Source: Haemophilus haemolyticus (GTDB taxonomy: Bacteria; Pseudomonadota; Gammaproteobacteria; Enterobacterales; Pasteurellaceae). From it: a stretch of 64,000 bases of DNA. The position numbers and the translations under genes were made by a program. The stretch is from positions 310,001 to 374,000 of the forward strand of contig NZ_CP031243.1 in assembly GCF_003352385.1 (NCBI RefSeq), written 5' to 3'. Below, piece after piece: positions 41,752 through 53,416 of the stretch. Positions within the stretch are counted from its first letter, which is position 1. Each line of letters starts with the position of its first letter. The notes under the pieces were generated by a model, which saw only the letters and a program-made list of their open reading frames with translations, had not been told where the DNA came from and searched no databases.

Positions 41752-44700
41752 TTATTCAAACTCTAATTCCACCGCACTTTCGCCAAGTAAATTGACCAAT
41801 TCCGTCAGAATTTCATCTGTTGGAATGATCGACCATTGCACGCCCAAACGTAACAACGCACGACCTTTCGGACTTTGATAATACACATTAATCGGCAACG
41901 TTCCACCACTTACCGGCTCAAGTAATGCTTTAAGTTGTTTAATGAAACTTGGTGTAATTTGATGCTCAGAAAGACTAATAGCTAAGGATTTGACATAACG
42001 GGAACGAGCCTCATCTAAGGTCATTAATTCTCGCACCGTCATTTTTAAGCCACCAGAGAAATCATCAAAGCTCACCTGCCCAGAAGCAACAATCACCGTA
42101 TCTTTTTGCAATTTCTCACCAAATTGTTCTAGGCTTTCACCAAATAATGTTAAATCTAAGCGACCTGAACGGTCATCTAATGTTGCAATACCTAGCCGAT
42201 TGCCTTTTTTCGTCATCGCAATTCTCGATGCCACGACTAACCCAGCCACTGTGCTAATTTGTCCACGGCGATTTGGTGCAAGATCTTTTAAGCGAGTTGA
42301 AGTGTAATGAGAAAGTTCTTTCAAATAACGGCTAACTGGATGGCTACTTAAATAAAGCCCCAAGGTTTCTCGTTCACCATCAAGGATTTGTTTTTCGGTA
42401 TAAGGCGGTGTATTGGCATAGGCATTTTCCACTTCTTCATGGGTTTCAGTCAGCACACCGAACATATCCGTTTGACCCATTGCTTCATCTTTCGCATGCT
42501 GATCGGAAGCTCTAAGCGCATCTTCTAAATTCTTAGAAAGTGCTGCGCGATGTGGCCCTAATTTATCAAAGGCACCTGACATAATTAGGCTTTCAAAGGT
42601 GCGGCGGTTAATTTTTTTCAAATCTACACGAGCGCATAAATCGAATAAATCTTTGAAAATCCCCCCTTCATTTCTTGCCGTCACAAGTGCGTCAATCGGG
42701 CCTTCTCCAACACCTTTAATCGCGCCAATACCATACACAATTTCACCTTGTTCATTGACGCTAAAATGGTGTTTGCCGATATTAATATCTGGTGGCGTTA
42801 CTTTTAAGCCCATGCGTAAACATTCGTCGTACAACCCTACGATTTTATCCGTATTATCCATTTCAGATGTCATCACTGCAGCCATAAATTCTGCAGGGAA
42901 ATGGGTTTTGAGCCAAAGGGTTTGGTAAGACACCAAAGCATAAGCGGCAGAGTGAGATTTATTAAAACCATAGCCAGCAAATTTTTCTACCAAGTCGAAA
43001 ATCTTCATAGATAGATCGCCATCAACGCCGTTTTTCTCCGCACCTTCTTTAAATACAGAACGCTGTTTTGCCATTTCTTCTGGTTTCTTTTTACCCATCG
43101 CTCGACGCAATAAGTCAGCCCCACCCAAGGTATAGCCAGCCAACACCTGCGCAATTTGCATCACTTGTTCTTGATACAAAATAATACCGTAAGTCGGCTC
43201 AAGAATAGGTTTCAAGCTTTCATGTTGATATTCTGCATCTGGGTAAGACACTTCTTCTCGCCCATGTTTACGGTCGATAAAGTTATCCACCATGCCTGAT
43301 TGTAGCGGGCCAGGACGGAACAATGCCACCAACGCGATGATATCTTCAAAACAGTCCGGTTGCAGGCGCTTAATCAAATCCTTCATTCCGCGCGATTCCA
43401 GCTGGAACACGGCTGTAGTTTCGGAACGTTTAAGTAATTCAAAAGATTCAGGATCATCAAGTGGAATGGCGGCAATATCTACTCGAGGCTTGCCTTCACG
43501 CACCATACGAGCATTAATCATATCCAATGCCCATTTAATGATGGTGAGAGTGCGCAAGCCTAAGAAGTCAAATTTCACAAGCCCAGCATATTCCACATCA
43601 TTTTTATCAAAGTGAGTAACCGGATGTAAGCCTTCATTATCACAATAGAGCGGTGCAAAATCAGTAATTAAGGTTGGTGAAATGACCACGCCACCAGCAT
43701 GTTTACCTGCATTACGCGTCACACCTTCCAGCTTGCGCGCCATATCAATCAATGCTTGCACTTCTTCATCGCTGTCGTAGGCGGTCTGTAATTGTGGCTC
43801 AGCCTCAAATGCTTTCGCAAGCGTCATACCAGGATCGGGCGGAATTAATTTCGAAATACGATCAACGAAACCATAAGGATGCCCCAGCACTCGCCCCACA
43901 TCTCGAATAACAGCTTTCGCCGCCATGGTTCCAAAGGTGATAATTTGTGATACAGCGCCACGGCCGTAGGTTTCAGCAACGTGCTCAATCACTCGGTCTC
44001 GACCATCCATACAGAAATCCACGTCGAAATCGGGCATAGACACACGTTCTGGATTTAAGAAACGCTCAAAAAGCAAATCAAATTCTAGCGGATCTAAATC
44101 AGTGATTTTTAATGCATAAGCCACTAATGAACCCGCGCCAGAACCACGACCCGGTCCAACAGGAATATCGTTATCTTTCGACCACTGAATAAACTCCATT
44201 ACGATCAAGAAATAACCTGGGAATCCCATTTGGTTAATCACATCTAGCTCAACTTGCAAACGTTCATCATATTTTGGTCGTTTTTCTAACCGCACTTTTT
44301 CATCAGGGAATAAAAAAGCTAAACGTTCTTCCAAACCTTCTTTGGCTTTTTGCACCAAGAAATCTTCTGTACTTAAATCTCCCGTCGGGAATTGAGGCAA
44401 GAAATATTGACCAAGGCGCAAAGTCACACTACAACGCTGCGCAATTAATAAGGTATTTTCGAGAGCGGAAGGAATGTCAGCGAATAACTTGCACATTTCC
44501 TCTTCGCTGCGGAAATATTGTTGTGGGGTATAACGTTTTGGACGTTTAGGATCATCTAATGTATAGCCATCACGAATAGCAACACGAATTTCATGAGCCT
44601 CAAAATCATCAGATTTCAAAAACATCACATCGTTCGTCGCCACCAAAGGCAATCCATGACTTTTAGCTAATTTTAATGCGGCTTGGATATAACGTTCTTC

Positions 44701-45231
44701 ATCAAGTCTGCCAGTACGCGTAAGTGCAAGATAAAAATGATCAGCAAAAAATTCTTGGTAAAAAGCGACCGCACTTTCAATTTCGGCTACGTTTTCTTTC
44801 AACAATTTTTTACCTATATCGCCTTGCGTCCCTCCCGATAAAATAATCACTCCCTCGCGATGTTCAATTAACCAATTTTGATCGATATAAGGATAGTCAT
44901 CGTAACCCTGCTGATAGGCTTTTGAGAGTAATAATGTAATGTTTTTATAGCCTTCGTTATTTTTAGCCAGCAAAGTAAGATCAAAGTATTCATTGCCACA
45001 CAATGCGCTTTTGACCTTTACATCTGCCCCGATAATTGGCTTCATCCCCGAAGAAAGCATTTCGCCATAAAAACGCACCACACCACAAAAATTAGTAAAA
45101 TCTGTTAATCCCATAGCAATCATTTCATTGGCAGCACAAGCTTTCACTAAAGGTTTCACTTTGACAATACTGTCGATCATCGAGAAATCAGTGTGCGTGC
45201 GAAGATGGACGAAACGAGGCTGGGATGACAT
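41752..45231 (-). CDS. dnaE: DNA polymerase III alpha subunit
   Basis: Replicative polymerase, 1,159 residues. An N-terminal PHP domain ([15 protein letters not shown], about 6-20), the polymerase core with [15 protein letters not shown] (about 399-413) carrying the catalytic aspartates, and a C-terminal helix-hairpin/OB region (about 990-1,080) are present. Length fits E. coli DnaE (1,160). Single gene on the minus strand, convergent with ilvA. Confidence 0.97.
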   Translation of the reverse strand: MSSQPRFVHLRTHTDFSMIDSIVKVKPLVKACAANEMIAMGLTDFTNFCGVVRFYGEMLSSGMKPIIGADVKVKSALCGNEYFDLTLLAKNNEGYKNITLLLSKAYQQGYDDYPYIDQNWLIEHREGVIILSGGTQGDIGKKLLKENVAEIESAVAFYQEFFADHFYLALTRTGRLDEERYIQAALKLAKSHGLPLVATNDVMFLKSDDFEAHEIRVAIRDGYTLDDPKRPKRYTPQQYFRSEEEMCKLFADIPSALENTLLIAQRCSVTLRLGQYFLPQFPTGDLSTEDFLVQKAKEGLEERLAFLFPDEKVRLEKRPKYDERLQVELDVINQMGFPGYFLIVMEFIQWSKDNDIPVGPGRGSGAGSLVAYALKITDLDPLEFDLLFERFLNPERVSMPDFDVDFCMDGRDRVIEHVAETYGRGAVSQIITFGTMAAKAVIRDVGRVLGHPYGFVDRISKLIPPDPGMTLAKAFEAEPQLQTAYDSDEEVQALIDMARKLEGVTRNAGKHAGGVVISPTLITDFAPLYCDNEGLHPVTHFDKNDVEYAGLVKFDFLGLRTLTIIKWALDMINARMVREGKPRVDIAAIPLDDPESFELLKRSETTAVFQLESRGMKDLIKRLQPDCFEDIIALVALFRPGPLQSGMVDNFIDRKHGREEVSYPDAEYQHESLKPILEPTYGIILYQEQVMQIAQVLAGYTLGGADLLRRAMGKKKPEEMAKQRSVFKEGAEKNGVDGDLSMKIFDLVEKFAGYGFNKSHSAAYALVSYQTLWLKTHFPAEFMAAVMTSEMDNTDKIVGLYDECLRMGLKVTPPDINIGKHHFSVNEQGEIVYGIGAIKGVGEGPIDALVTARNEGGIFKDLFDLCARVDLKKINRRTFESLIMSGAFDKLGPHRAALSKNLEDALRASDQHAKDEAMGQTDMFGVLTETHEEVENAYANTPPYTEKQILDGERETLGLYLSSHPVSRYLKELSHYTSTRLKDLAPNRRGQISTVAGLVVASRIAMTKKGNRLGIATLDDRSGRLDLTLFGESLEQFGEKLQKDTVIVASGQVSFDDFSGGLKMTVRELMTLDEARSRYVKSLAISLSEHQITPSFIKQLKALLEPVSGGTLPINVYYQSPKGRALLRLGVQWSIIPTDEILTELVNLLGESAVELEFE

Positions 45232-45466
45232 TGAAAATCCTTAAAGTGCGGTTAAATTTTGCCGTAAATATTAAAGCGGTATTATAGCGAATTTTTCAAA
45301 TAAATGCCTATGCAACGAACGGCTTTCCTAATTCGCTCGGATAACCGATTGCGTGAACAAAAAATGTTAAGTAGATCAAAATTTTGATAATTATCCGTTC
45401 CCATTTTGGGTGATTTCGGCTAGTCTAGCAGCGATTTATTTATTTCAAGAGAATAAGGATGATCCT

Positions 45467-47119
45467 ATGACAACTCTTTTTCATATAGCGCAAAATTGGT
45501 TAAACCAAGATCCTGACGCAGAAACTCGTGCAGAATTAACCGCACTTTTAGATGCGGCAAAAGGCGGAGATAAAGCGGCAGAAGCAGAATTACATGCGCG
45601 TTTTGATGGTCGTTTACAATTTGGTACGGCAGGTTTACGTGGCCGTTTACAAGCTGGCTCAATGGGGATGAACCGAGTTTTAGTTTCTCAAGCTGCTGGC
45701 GGTTTAGCGGAATATTTAAAAGATTACGATAAAGAACCATCTATCGTAATTGGTTACGACGGCCGTAAAAACTCTGATGTTTTTGCCCGTGACACGGCTG
45801 AAATTATGGCGGGTGCAGGCGTAAAAGCTTATTTATTACCACGCAAATTACCGACTCCAGTTTTAGCTTATGCTATCCAATATTTTGATACCACAGCTGG
45901 TGTAATGGTAACAGCAAGCCATAACCCACCGGAAGATAACGGCTATAAAGTATATTTGGGCAAAGCAAATGGCGGCGGTCAAATCGTTTCACCTGCAGAT
46001 AAAGACATCGCAGCATTAATTGATAAAGTTGCGGCAGGCAATATCCAAGATTTACCACGTAGCGATAATTATGTAGTGTTAAATGATGAAGTTGTAGATG
46101 CTTACATTGCAAAAACAGCATCACTAGCTAAAGAACCCGCTTGCGACATTAACTATGTTTATACCGCTATGCACGGTGTTGGCTATGAAGTTTTAAGTAA
46201 AACGCTAGCAAAAGCAGGCTTACCACAACCTCACGTAGTTGCAGATCAAGTTTGGCCAGATGGCACATTCCCAACTGTGAATTTCCCAAATCCAGAAGAA
46301 AAAGGCGCGTTGGATTTAGCGATTAAAGTGGCAAAAGAAAAGAATGCTGAATTTATCATTGCTAATGACCCAGATGCAGACCGTTTAGCCGTTGCTGTGC
46401 CTGATGCGCAAGGCAACTGGAAATCACTACACGGCAACGTAGTAGGCTGTTTCTTAGGTTGGTACTTAGCAAAACAATATCAAGGTAAACAAGGTACATT
46501 GGCTTGCTCACTTGTATCTTCTCCTGCGCTCGCTGAAATTGCGAAAAAATATGGTTTCCAATCAGAAGAAACCTTAACCGGTTTCAAATATATCGGTAAA
46601 GTATCTGACTTATTGTTTGGTTTTGAAGAAGCATTGGGCTATTTAGTTGACCCAGACAAAGTACGCGATAAAGACGGTATTTCTGCAGCAATCGTGTTCT
46701 TAGATCTTGTGCGTAACTTGAAAAAACAAGGCAAAACTTTAGCGGATTATGCTGATGAATTTACCAAAGAATTTGGTGCTTATGTGAGTGGACAAATCTC
46801 TATTCGAGTCAGCGATCTTTCAGAAATCGGAAAATTAATGACCGCACTTCGTAATAATCCACCAGCAGAAATCGCTGGCGTGAAAGTGGCACAATTTATC
46901 GACCATACTAAAACAGATCGTCAAAGCGATATCCTTGTATTTAACTTGGAAAATGGCGGACGCTTAATTGCTCGTCCTTCAGGTACTGAGCCAAAAATTA
47001 AATTCTACTTAGATGCGCGCGGTAAAGATCCAAAAGATGCCGATCGCGTATTAGCAGAATTTGATGAAGGTGTTCGTCACATTCTTCGCCAAGATGCTTA
47101 TGGCAAACAAGATTGCTAA
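45467..47119 (+). CDS. pgmB: Phosphohexomutase (phosphoglucomutase/phosphomannomutase family)
   Basis: Interconverts hexose 1- and 6-phosphates, feeding UDP-glucose and lipooligosaccharide synthesis. I start at 45467 (MTTLFHIAQNW) with AAGGAT ahead; the frame extends upstream. About 550 residues. The phosphoserine loop VMVTASHNPPEDNGYKVY (about 148-165), metal site DPDADR (about 304-309) and the ARPSGTEPK phosphate-binding loop (about 505-513) are intact. Its closest group is the long bacterial PgcA/YhxB-type mutases. The symbol follows Haemophilus usage from memory. Confidence 0.88.
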   Translation: MTTLFHIAQNWLNQDPDAETRAELTALLDAAKGGDKAAEAELHARFDGRLQFGTAGLRGRLQAGSMGMNRVLVSQAAGGLAEYLKDYDKEPSIVIGYDGRKNSDVFARDTAEIMAGAGVKAYLLPRKLPTPVLAYAIQYFDTTAGVMVTASHNPPEDNGYKVYLGKANGGGQIVSPADKDIAALIDKVAAGNIQDLPRSDNYVVLNDEVVDAYIAKTASLAKEPACDINYVYTAMHGVGYEVLSKTLAKAGLPQPHVVADQVWPDGTFPTVNFPNPEEKGALDLAIKVAKEKNAEFIIANDPDADRLAVAVPDAQGNWKSLHGNVVGCFLGWYLAKQYQGKQGTLACSLVSSPALAEIAKKYGFQSEETLTGFKYIGKVSDLLFGFEEALGYLVDPDKVRDKDGISAAIVFLDLVRNLKKQGKTLADYADEFTKEFGAYVSGQISIRVSDLSEIGKLMTALRNNPPAEIAGVKVAQFIDHTKTDRQSDILVFNLENGGRLIARPSGTEPKIKFYLDARGKDPKDADRVLAEFDEGVRHILRQDAYGKQDC

Positions 47120-47130
47120 TTGCTTCTAAA

Positions 47131-47167
47131 AATAACAATCCGCACTTTTTACGTGCGGATTGTTATT
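47131..47167. terminator. Bidirectional terminator between the mutase and ilvC
   Basis: A perfect 15-bp stem (AATAACAATCCGCAC and complement) with a 7-base loop, 15 bases before the ilvC stop. Its arm shares ATAACAATCCGCA with the hairpin at 16481-16515. Confidence 0.88.
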
Positions 47168-47182
47168 TGGTTTAATTCAGTA

Positions 47183-48661
47183 CTAACCTGCAACTGCGAT
47201 ACGTTTCATATCCGTCATATAACCACGTAATTCTTGACCGATTAATTCAACAGGGTGGTTACGAATTGTATCGTTTACATCGCGTAAGGTGATGTTGTCG
47301 ATTTCCACTGCTGGAGTAGGTTCGCCTAAGTCGCCTTTTTGAAGGTTAGGGATAATTTCTTTTGCAAGAATTGGGGTTGCTACGTTAGAGAATAAGTAGT
47401 TACCATATTCTGCGGTATCAGAAATTACCACGTTCATTTCGTATAAGCGTTTACGTGCGATGGTGTTCGCAATTAATGGTAATTCGTGAAGTGATTCGTA
47501 GTAAGCTGATTCTTCATAAATACCACTTGCTACCATCGCTTCAAAAGCTAATTCTACGCCAGCTTTGACCATTGCGATCATTAATACGCCGTTATCAAAG
47601 TATTCTTGTTCGCTAATTTTGCCATCATATTTTGGCGCATTTTCAAAGGCTGTTTTACCTGTTGCTTCACGCCATGCGAATAAGTCTTTATCACCATTTG
47701 CCCAGTCTGCCATCATTGTTGCAGAGAAGTGACCGCTGATGATGTCATCCATGTGTTTGTAATATAAGAAACCAAGGCTTTCTTTGATTTGTTCAGCTAG
47801 TTCAAATGCACGTAATTTTGCGCTGTTTGATAGGCGATCCATCATTAATGTGATACCACCTTGTTTTAACGCTTCGGTAATCGTTTCCCAACCGTATTGA
47901 ATTAATTTACCTGCGTATGCTGGATCTTTACCGTCTGCCACTAATTTGTCATAACATACGATAGAACCTGCTTGTAACATACCGCAAAGGATAGTTTGCT
48001 CACCCATTAAGTCAGATTTTACTTCTGCCACGAATGAAGATTCTAAAACACCTGCTTTATGACCGCCAGTTGCAGCAGCCCATGCTTTTGCGATCGCCAT
48101 GCCTTCGCCTTTCGGGTCATTTTCAGGGTGGACTGCGATTAATGTTGGCACGCCGAAACCACGTTTGTATTCTTCACGTACTTCAGTACCTGGACATTTT
48201 GGTGCAACCATCACAACAGTAATGTCTTTACGAATTTCTTCGCCAACTTCAACAATGTTGAATCCGTGTGAATAACCAAATGCAGAGTCTTTTTTCATTA
48301 AAGGCATCACATCAGCAACCACTTTAGAGTGTTGTTTGTCTGGTGTTAAGTTTACGACTAAATCTGCAGTTGGAATTAATTCTTCATAAGTACCCACTTT
48401 AAAACCATTTTCAGTTGCACGTTGGAATGACGCACGTTTTTCTGCAATTGCTTCAGGGCGTAAGGCATAGCTAATATCTAAGCCAGAATCACGCATATTC
48501 AAACCTTGGTTTAAACCTTGTGCACCACAGCCCACGATAACGATTTTTTTGCCTTTTAAGAAGTTTGCTTCATCTGCAAATTCTTCGCGATCCATAAAAC
48601 GACAACGACCTAATTGGTCTAATTTTTGACGTAAATTTAAAGTGTTGAAATAGTTAGCCAT
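47183..48661 (-). CDS. ilvC: Ketol-acid reductoisomerase (class II)
   Basis: NADPH-dependent second step of branched-chain synthesis. 492 residues, the long class II form with a duplicated C-terminal knotted domain. The Rossmann motif is [17 protein letters not shown] (about 45-61). It is divergent from ilvY, as in enterobacteria, but separated by an unusually long gap filled with repeats. Confidence 0.96.
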   Translation of the reverse strand: MANYFNTLNLRQKLDQLGRCRFMDREEFADEANFLKGKKIVIVGCGAQGLNQGLNMRDSGLDISYALRPEAIAEKRASFQRATENGFKVGTYEELIPTADLVVNLTPDKQHSKVVADVMPLMKKDSAFGYSHGFNIVEVGEEIRKDITVVMVAPKCPGTEVREEYKRGFGVPTLIAVHPENDPKGEGMAIAKAWAAATGGHKAGVLESSFVAEVKSDLMGEQTILCGMLQAGSIVCYDKLVADGKDPAYAGKLIQYGWETITEALKQGGITLMMDRLSNSAKLRAFELAEQIKESLGFLYYKHMDDIISGHFSATMMADWANGDKDLFAWREATGKTAFENAPKYDGKISEQEYFDNGVLMIAMVKAGVELAFEAMVASGIYEESAYYESLHELPLIANTIARKRLYEMNVVISDTAEYGNYLFSNVATPILAKEIIPNLQKGDLGEPTPAVEIDNITLRDVNDTIRNHPVELIGQELRGYMTDMKRIAVAG

Positions 48662-48823
48662 TTTGTTGTCCTTAATTGTGTAAGGTGAATAATTGTATGA
48701 TGTTGTGTTTGCATATTTTTTTGTCGTGGTTTGATTATAGGATTTTTTGTTGTTGCGTAAAGTGATATTATGGGAATGTAATGTTGCGATTTATGCAATT
48801 ATTTTATTTTTTGTGGATTGCAT

Positions 48824-48970
48824 CGTATTTCGCTCGATGAGCGACCTACTTTCTTTTACTCGTGTAAAAGAAAGTAGGCAAAGAAAACACGCCCCAATTA
48901 AATCGCAGCTCTTTGCTTTGTTTCAATTTTCTTAACGACAATTTGCTGAACTCGCTATGCTCAAACAGAC
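48824..48970 (+). repeat. Structured intergenic repeat, copy 1
   Basis: A roughly 147-bp module with the palindrome CGCTCGATGAGCG, a perfect 15-bp hairpin (48845-48859 with 48864-48878, beginning CCTACTTTC), AAAGAAAACACGCCCC, and at the far end a 25-base segment (48946-48970) repeated in inverted form in copy 2 with one change. I know such CCTACTTTCTTTT... elements to be dispersed in Haemophilus genomes. Confidence 0.8.
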
Positions 48971-49169
48971 GCAAATTGCCTGAAAATTGAAAGTCGCAAA
49001 GGCGATTTATATGGGGCTCAGAATATATCAGAGCGTTATTAAAAAGTGCGGTTAGTTTTCTGGTATTTTTTTAAATACGCTAAATTTTACCCGCACTTTA
49101 AATTGAAGAAAGAACAAATTAGTTCCCTTCTTTGCCGCCTGAGAAATTGGAAACTTGTAGGAAATTTTC

Positions 49170-49319
49170 GTCTGTTTGAGCGTAGCGAGTTCAGAAAATT
49201 TCTGTTAAGCAAGTTTTCAATTTCTCAGGAAATAAGGCAAAGCAGGGCGTGTTTTCTTTTTGCCTACTTTTGCTTTGCACGAGCAAAGAAAAAGTAGGTC
49301 GCCATCGGCGAAATACGAT
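49170..49319 (-). repeat. Structured intergenic repeat, copy 2 (inverted)
   Basis: Inverted relative to copy 1. The 25-base GTCTGTTTGAGCGTAGCGAG... segment (49170-49194), GGGCGTGTTTTCTTT (49245-49259), an imperfect CCTACTTTT hairpin and the closing GGCGAAATACG all match copy 1's complement. The pair and about 200 bases between fill most of the ilvC-ilvY gap. Confidence 0.8.
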
Positions 49320-49344
49320 ATTAAATAAAATAAAAGAAGAAATT

Positions 49345-50223
49345 ATGGAATTTAACGATCTACAAATATTCATCCACCTTAGTGACACAAAAAACTTTGC
49401 TAAAACTGCCACCCAAAACCACATGTCCCCTTCCACCCTTTCCCGTCAAATTCAACGGTTGGAAGACGAGCTAGGGAAAACACTTTTTATTCGTGATAAT
49501 CGGCAAGTCAAACTTACTGAATATGGCGAGAAATTTTTGCAATTTGCTAAAACAGAATGGCAAAACTGGCAACAATTTAAACAACAGCTCAAGGATGAAT
49601 CAGATGAACTTTGCGGTGAAATTAAACTTTTTTGCTCTGTAACTGCATCTTATAGCCATCTTCCGCACGTACTTAAACAATTTCGCCAGCGTTATCCTAA
49701 AGTAGAAATTCAGCTGACGACGGGTGATCCAGCGCTTGCATTAGAGTTGATTCAAACCCAACAAGTTGACCTCGCTATTGCGGGTAAGCCGAATAATCTG
49801 CCATCCAGTGTGGCATTTCATAAAATTGATGATATTAGCTTATCTTTAATTGCACCGCGTGTGGCTTGTTTGGCAACACAATTACTGCAAGAAAAAACTA
49901 TTAATTGGCAGCAAATGCCTTTTATTTTCCCTGTTGAAGGGCATGCTCGGCAGCGGATTGAGCAATGGCTACGGGAGAAACATATTAAACATCCGAAAAT
50001 TTATGCTACCGTTGCAGGGCATGAAGGGATTGTTCCGATGGTAGGATTGGGGTTCGGATTAGCGATGTTGCCTGATGTGGTCATTGACAATAGCCCAATG
50101 AATAACCAAATTTCCAGACTTAATCTTGATAAGCCTATTGAGCCTTTTGAATTGGTTATTTGTACCCAAAAAAGGAATCTCGAACAACCCTTAATCCGTG
50201 CATTTTGGGCGATGTTAGAATAG
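49345..50223 (+). CDS. ilvY: LysR-type activator of ilvC
   Basis: Positive regulator of ilvC responding to its substrates. I start at 49345 (MEFNDLQIFIHLS), the family N-terminus; the frame runs further upstream into the repeat. 292 residues, with the HTH (about 5-62; MSPSTLSRQIQRLEDELG) and the effector domain. It is divergent from ilvC. Confidence 0.92.
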   Translation: MEFNDLQIFIHLSDTKNFAKTATQNHMSPSTLSRQIQRLEDELGKTLFIRDNRQVKLTEYGEKFLQFAKTEWQNWQQFKQQLKDESDELCGEIKLFCSVTASYSHLPHVLKQFRQRYPKVEIQLTTGDPALALELIQTQQVDLAIAGKPNNLPSSVAFHKIDDISLSLIAPRVACLATQLLQEKTINWQQMPFIFPVEGHARQRIEQWLREKHIKHPKIYATVAGHEGIVPMVGLGFGLAMLPDVVIDNSPMNNQISRLNLDKPIEPFELVICTQKRNLEQPLIRAFWAMLE

Positions 50224-50254
50224 AATGATTGGCTGTTTAGAATAAGGATTTCTT

Positions 50255-51133
50255 ATGTTTAAAGGTGTTCTCGTTTCATTACTTGCCTCATTTTTATTTG
50301 GCTATATGTATTATTTTTCTACGCTACTCAAACCTTTGAGTGGCACGGATATTTTCGGTTATCGGATGATTTTTACGTTTCCCTTTGTTGTCCTTTCCGT
50401 GTTTATGTTTAAGCAGAAACATGCGTTGATTCATCGCTTAAAACTCATTAAAAAACAACCGCACTTGGCATTGCCCTATCTTTTTTGCGGCTTATTGATG
50501 GGATTTCAAATGTGGCTTTTTCTTTGGGCACCGAATAATGGTAGTTCGTTGAGTGTGTCTTTTGGTTATTTGCTTTTGCCTATTGTCATGGTGGCGGCAG
50601 GTCGCTTAATTTTTAAAGAACGTATTTCAACGTTCAAATTTATTGCAGTCGTCATTGCCGCATTGGGTGTGATTTCTAATATTGTGCTAAAAGGCGGGCT
50701 TTCTTGGGAAGCCATTGTGATTTGTGTTGGCTATACCACCTATTTTTCCGTTCGAAAAGCATTAAAAAATAGTGATCTTGCCTCTTTTTGTTTAGAGATG
50801 TTGAGCCTAATCCCAATTAGCATTTATTTTGCGTTACAAACAGATTTCGCTGTGGTCGAACAAAGCAATCCTAATATTTGGGGGCTGCTTGTATTGCTTG
50901 GATTAATTAGTGGCACCGCATTGATTGCTTATGTGATTGCCAGCAACATGTTGCCGATGAATTTGCTTGGCTTACTTGGTTATGTGGAAACCATTATGAT
51001 GATTTTTGTATCGTTTTTTATCGGTGAACAAATTGATGCCGAAAGTTACCCACTTTTTATTTGTTTAGTGCTCGCTATGATTCTTGTTGTGATTGATGGT
51101 GTGTACAAACAGCACGCAAAAGGAAGTTTATAA
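50255..51133 (+). CDS. rarD: RarD-like EamA transporter
   Basis: Ten-helix inner-membrane protein of 292 residues in the drug/metabolite transporter superfamily. KGVLVSLLASFLFGYMYYFSTLLKPLSGTDIFGYRMI is typical of RarD. Family substrates are uncertain. It shares its stop with the glpE start (51133/51134) and follows ilvY closely, so one operon is likely. Confidence 0.85.
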   Translation: MFKGVLVSLLASFLFGYMYYFSTLLKPLSGTDIFGYRMIFTFPFVVLSVFMFKQKHALIHRLKLIKKQPHLALPYLFCGLLMGFQMWLFLWAPNNGSSLSVSFGYLLLPIVMVAAGRLIFKERISTFKFIAVVIAALGVISNIVLKGGLSWEAIVICVGYTTYFSVRKALKNSDLASFCLEMLSLIPISIYFALQTDFAVVEQSNPNIWGLLVLLGLISGTALIAYVIASNMLPMNLLGLLGYVETIMMIFVSFFIGEQIDAESYPLFICLVLAMILVVIDGVYKQHAKGSL

Positions 51134-51451
51134 ATGTCATTTAAAGAAATTACGCCACAACAAGCTTGGGAAATGGTTCAACAAGGGGCGGTGTTAGCCG
51201 ATATTCGCGATGATGCCCGATTTACACACTCGCATCCTAAAGGTGCTTTTCATTTAACGAACCAAAGTTTTTTGCAATTTGAAGAGTTAGTAGATTTTGA
51301 CTCCCCTATCATTGTGAGCTGCTATCATGGCGTAAGCAGTAAAAATGTAGCGACCTTTCTAGTGGAACAAGGCTATGAAAATGTGTTTAGTATTATTGGT
51401 GGATTTGATGGATGGGAGAAAGCAAATTTACCAGTAGAAAGAGAATATTAA
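51134..51451 (+). CDS. glpE: Thiosulfate sulfurtransferase (rhodanese)
   Basis: Single-domain rhodanese, 105 residues. The active-site loop CYHGVSS with Cys63 is intact (E. coli GlpE Cys65). [21 protein letters not shown] is the conserved first motif. Directly abuts rarD. Confidence 0.93.
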   Translation: MSFKEITPQQAWEMVQQGAVLADIRDDARFTHSHPKGAFHLTNQSFLQFEELVDFDSPIIVSCYHGVSSKNVATFLVEQGYENVFSIIGGFDGWEKANLPVEREY

Positions 51452-51490
51452 TTGAAATTATAAAAATATATTGAATTAAGAATTTTATTC

Positions 51491-53407
51491 ATGATTGTAC
51501 TTAGTAATCTGTCCTTAAAACGAGGGCAAACGGAACTTCTCAAAAATGCTTCTGCTACGATTAATCCCAAGCAAAAAGTCGGTTTGGTGGGGAAGAATGG
51601 TTGCGGTAAGTCGTCTCTTTTTTCCTTATTAAAAAAAGAATTAACGCCAGAGGGGGGCGAGGTAAACTACCCATCAAATTGGCGGGTATCTTGGGTGAAT
51701 CAAGAAACGCCTGCATTGGATATTTCAGCGATTGATTATGTGATTCAAGGAGATCGTGAATATTGCCGCTTGCAACAAGAGCTTGAACAAGCAAATGAAC
51801 GTAATGACGGTAACGCCATTGCGCGTATTCACGGGCAATTAGAAACCTTGGATGCGTGGACAATTCAATCTCGCGCAGCTTCTTTATTGCATGGTTTAGG
51901 ATTCAGTCAAGAAGAAACAACCCAGCCAGTGAAAGACTTTTCTGGCGGTTGGCGGATGCGTTTGAATTTGGCGCAAGCTCTGCTTTGTCCGTCAGATTTA
52001 TTATTACTTGATGAACCGACGAACCATTTGGATTTGGATGCGGTTATTTGGTTAGAACGTTGGTTAGTACAATATCAAGGCACCTTGGTATTAATTTCTC
52101 ACGACCGTGATTTTCTCGATCCGATTGTGACGAAAATCCTCCATATCGAAAATCAGAAGCTCAACGAATACACGGGCGATTATTCTTCTTTTGAAGTGCA
52201 ACGAGCCACTAAACTGGCACAACAAACGGCGATGTATCGTCAGCAACAACAAAAAATTTCCCATTTACAAAAATATATTGATCGCTTTAAAGCCAAAGCC
52301 ACTAAAGCTAAACAGGCGCAAAGCCGTATGAAAGCATTAGAAAGAATGGAGCTGATTGCGCCTGCTTATGTGGATAATCCTTTTACCTTTGAATTTCGTC
52401 CACCGCAATCCTTGCCGAATCCTTTGGTGATGATTGAGCAAGCGAGTGCGGGTTATGGCAGCGGCGAAAGTGCGGTAGAAATTTTAAGTAAAATTAAACT
52501 GAATTTAGTGCCAGGTTCGCGCATCGGTTTGCTCGGGAAAAATGGTGCAGGTAAATCAACTTTAATTAAATTATTAGCGGGAGAACTGACCGCACTTTCA
52601 GGCACAGTGCAGTTGGCAAAAGGCGTACAGCTTGGCTATTTTGCCCAGCATCAATTAGATACTTTACGCGCAGATGAATCAGCCCTGTGGCATATGCAAA
52701 AACTCGCACCAGAACAAACGGAGCAACAGGTACGGGATTATCTTGGGAGTTTTGCATTCCATGGCGACAAAGTTAATCAAGCAGTGAAAGCCTTTTCCGG
52801 TGGGGAAAAAGCTCGTTTGGTACTTGCGCTAATTGTTTGGCAACGTCCAAACTTATTACTGCTCGATGAACCAACTAACCATTTGGATTTGGATATGCGT
52901 CAGGCATTGACCGAAGCGCTGGTGGATTACGAAGGTTCTTTGGTGGTGGTGTCTCACGATCGTCATTTATTACGCAATACCGTGGAAGAATTTTATTTGG
53001 TTCACGATAAAAAAGTGGAAGAATTTAAAGGCGATTTAGAAGACTACCAAAAATGGTTGAGTGAACAAAATAGCACATCTGAAAATAAAGTCTCAGAAAA
53101 AGTGGGCGATAATGAACATTCGGTTCAAAATCGTAAGGAACAAAAACGCCGTGAAGCAGAGTTACGCCAACAAACTGCACCATTACGTAAAAAAATTACG
53201 CAATTAGAAGAAAAAATGAATAAATTTTCTTCTGAGCTTGCGAACATAGAAAATCAACTGGCAGATGCTGAATTATATAATGCGGAAAATAAAGAAAAAT
53301 TGACCGCACTTTTGGCACAGCAAGTGGATGTGAAGAAAGCATTAGATGATGTCGAAACGGAATGGATGACTGCACAGGAAGAATTGGAAGAAATGCTTCA
53401 AGCATAA
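51491..53407 (+). CDS. ABC-F family ATPase (YheS-like)
   Basis: Soluble, ribosome-associated class ABC-F protein, 638 residues. Two ATPase domains carry Walker A GKNGCGKSS and GKNGAGKST, signatures FSGGWRMR and FSGGEKAR, and Walker B LLLLDEPTNHLDLD in both. The linker (about 250-290) is lysine-rich and a C-terminal coiled coil (about 560-638) follows. YheS is the nearest E. coli type. Role probably translation. Confidence 0.9.
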   Translation: MIVLSNLSLKRGQTELLKNASATINPKQKVGLVGKNGCGKSSLFSLLKKELTPEGGEVNYPSNWRVSWVNQETPALDISAIDYVIQGDREYCRLQQELEQANERNDGNAIARIHGQLETLDAWTIQSRAASLLHGLGFSQEETTQPVKDFSGGWRMRLNLAQALLCPSDLLLLDEPTNHLDLDAVIWLERWLVQYQGTLVLISHDRDFLDPIVTKILHIENQKLNEYTGDYSSFEVQRATKLAQQTAMYRQQQQKISHLQKYIDRFKAKATKAKQAQSRMKALERMELIAPAYVDNPFTFEFRPPQSLPNPLVMIEQASAGYGSGESAVEILSKIKLNLVPGSRIGLLGKNGAGKSTLIKLLAGELTALSGTVQLAKGVQLGYFAQHQLDTLRADESALWHMQKLAPEQTEQQVRDYLGSFAFHGDKVNQAVKAFSGGEKARLVLALIVWQRPNLLLLDEPTNHLDLDMRQALTEALVDYEGSLVVVSHDRHLLRNTVEEFYLVHDKKVEEFKGDLEDYQKWLSEQNSTSENKVSEKVGDNEHSVQNRKEQKRREAELRQQTAPLRKKITQLEEKMNKFSSELANIENQLADAELYNAENKEKLTALLAQQVDVKKALDDVETEWMTAQEELEEMLQA

Positions 53408-53416
53408 GGATAGATT

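Noticed and set aside
41752..45231. Several plus-strand frames of 80-110 codons opposite dnaE
   Set aside because: They are antisense shadows of a full-length, motif-complete DnaE.
48747..48935. A small frame in the ilvC-ilvY gap
   Set aside because: It reads through the structured repeat and its hairpin. The codons are explained by the repeat, not by coding constraint.
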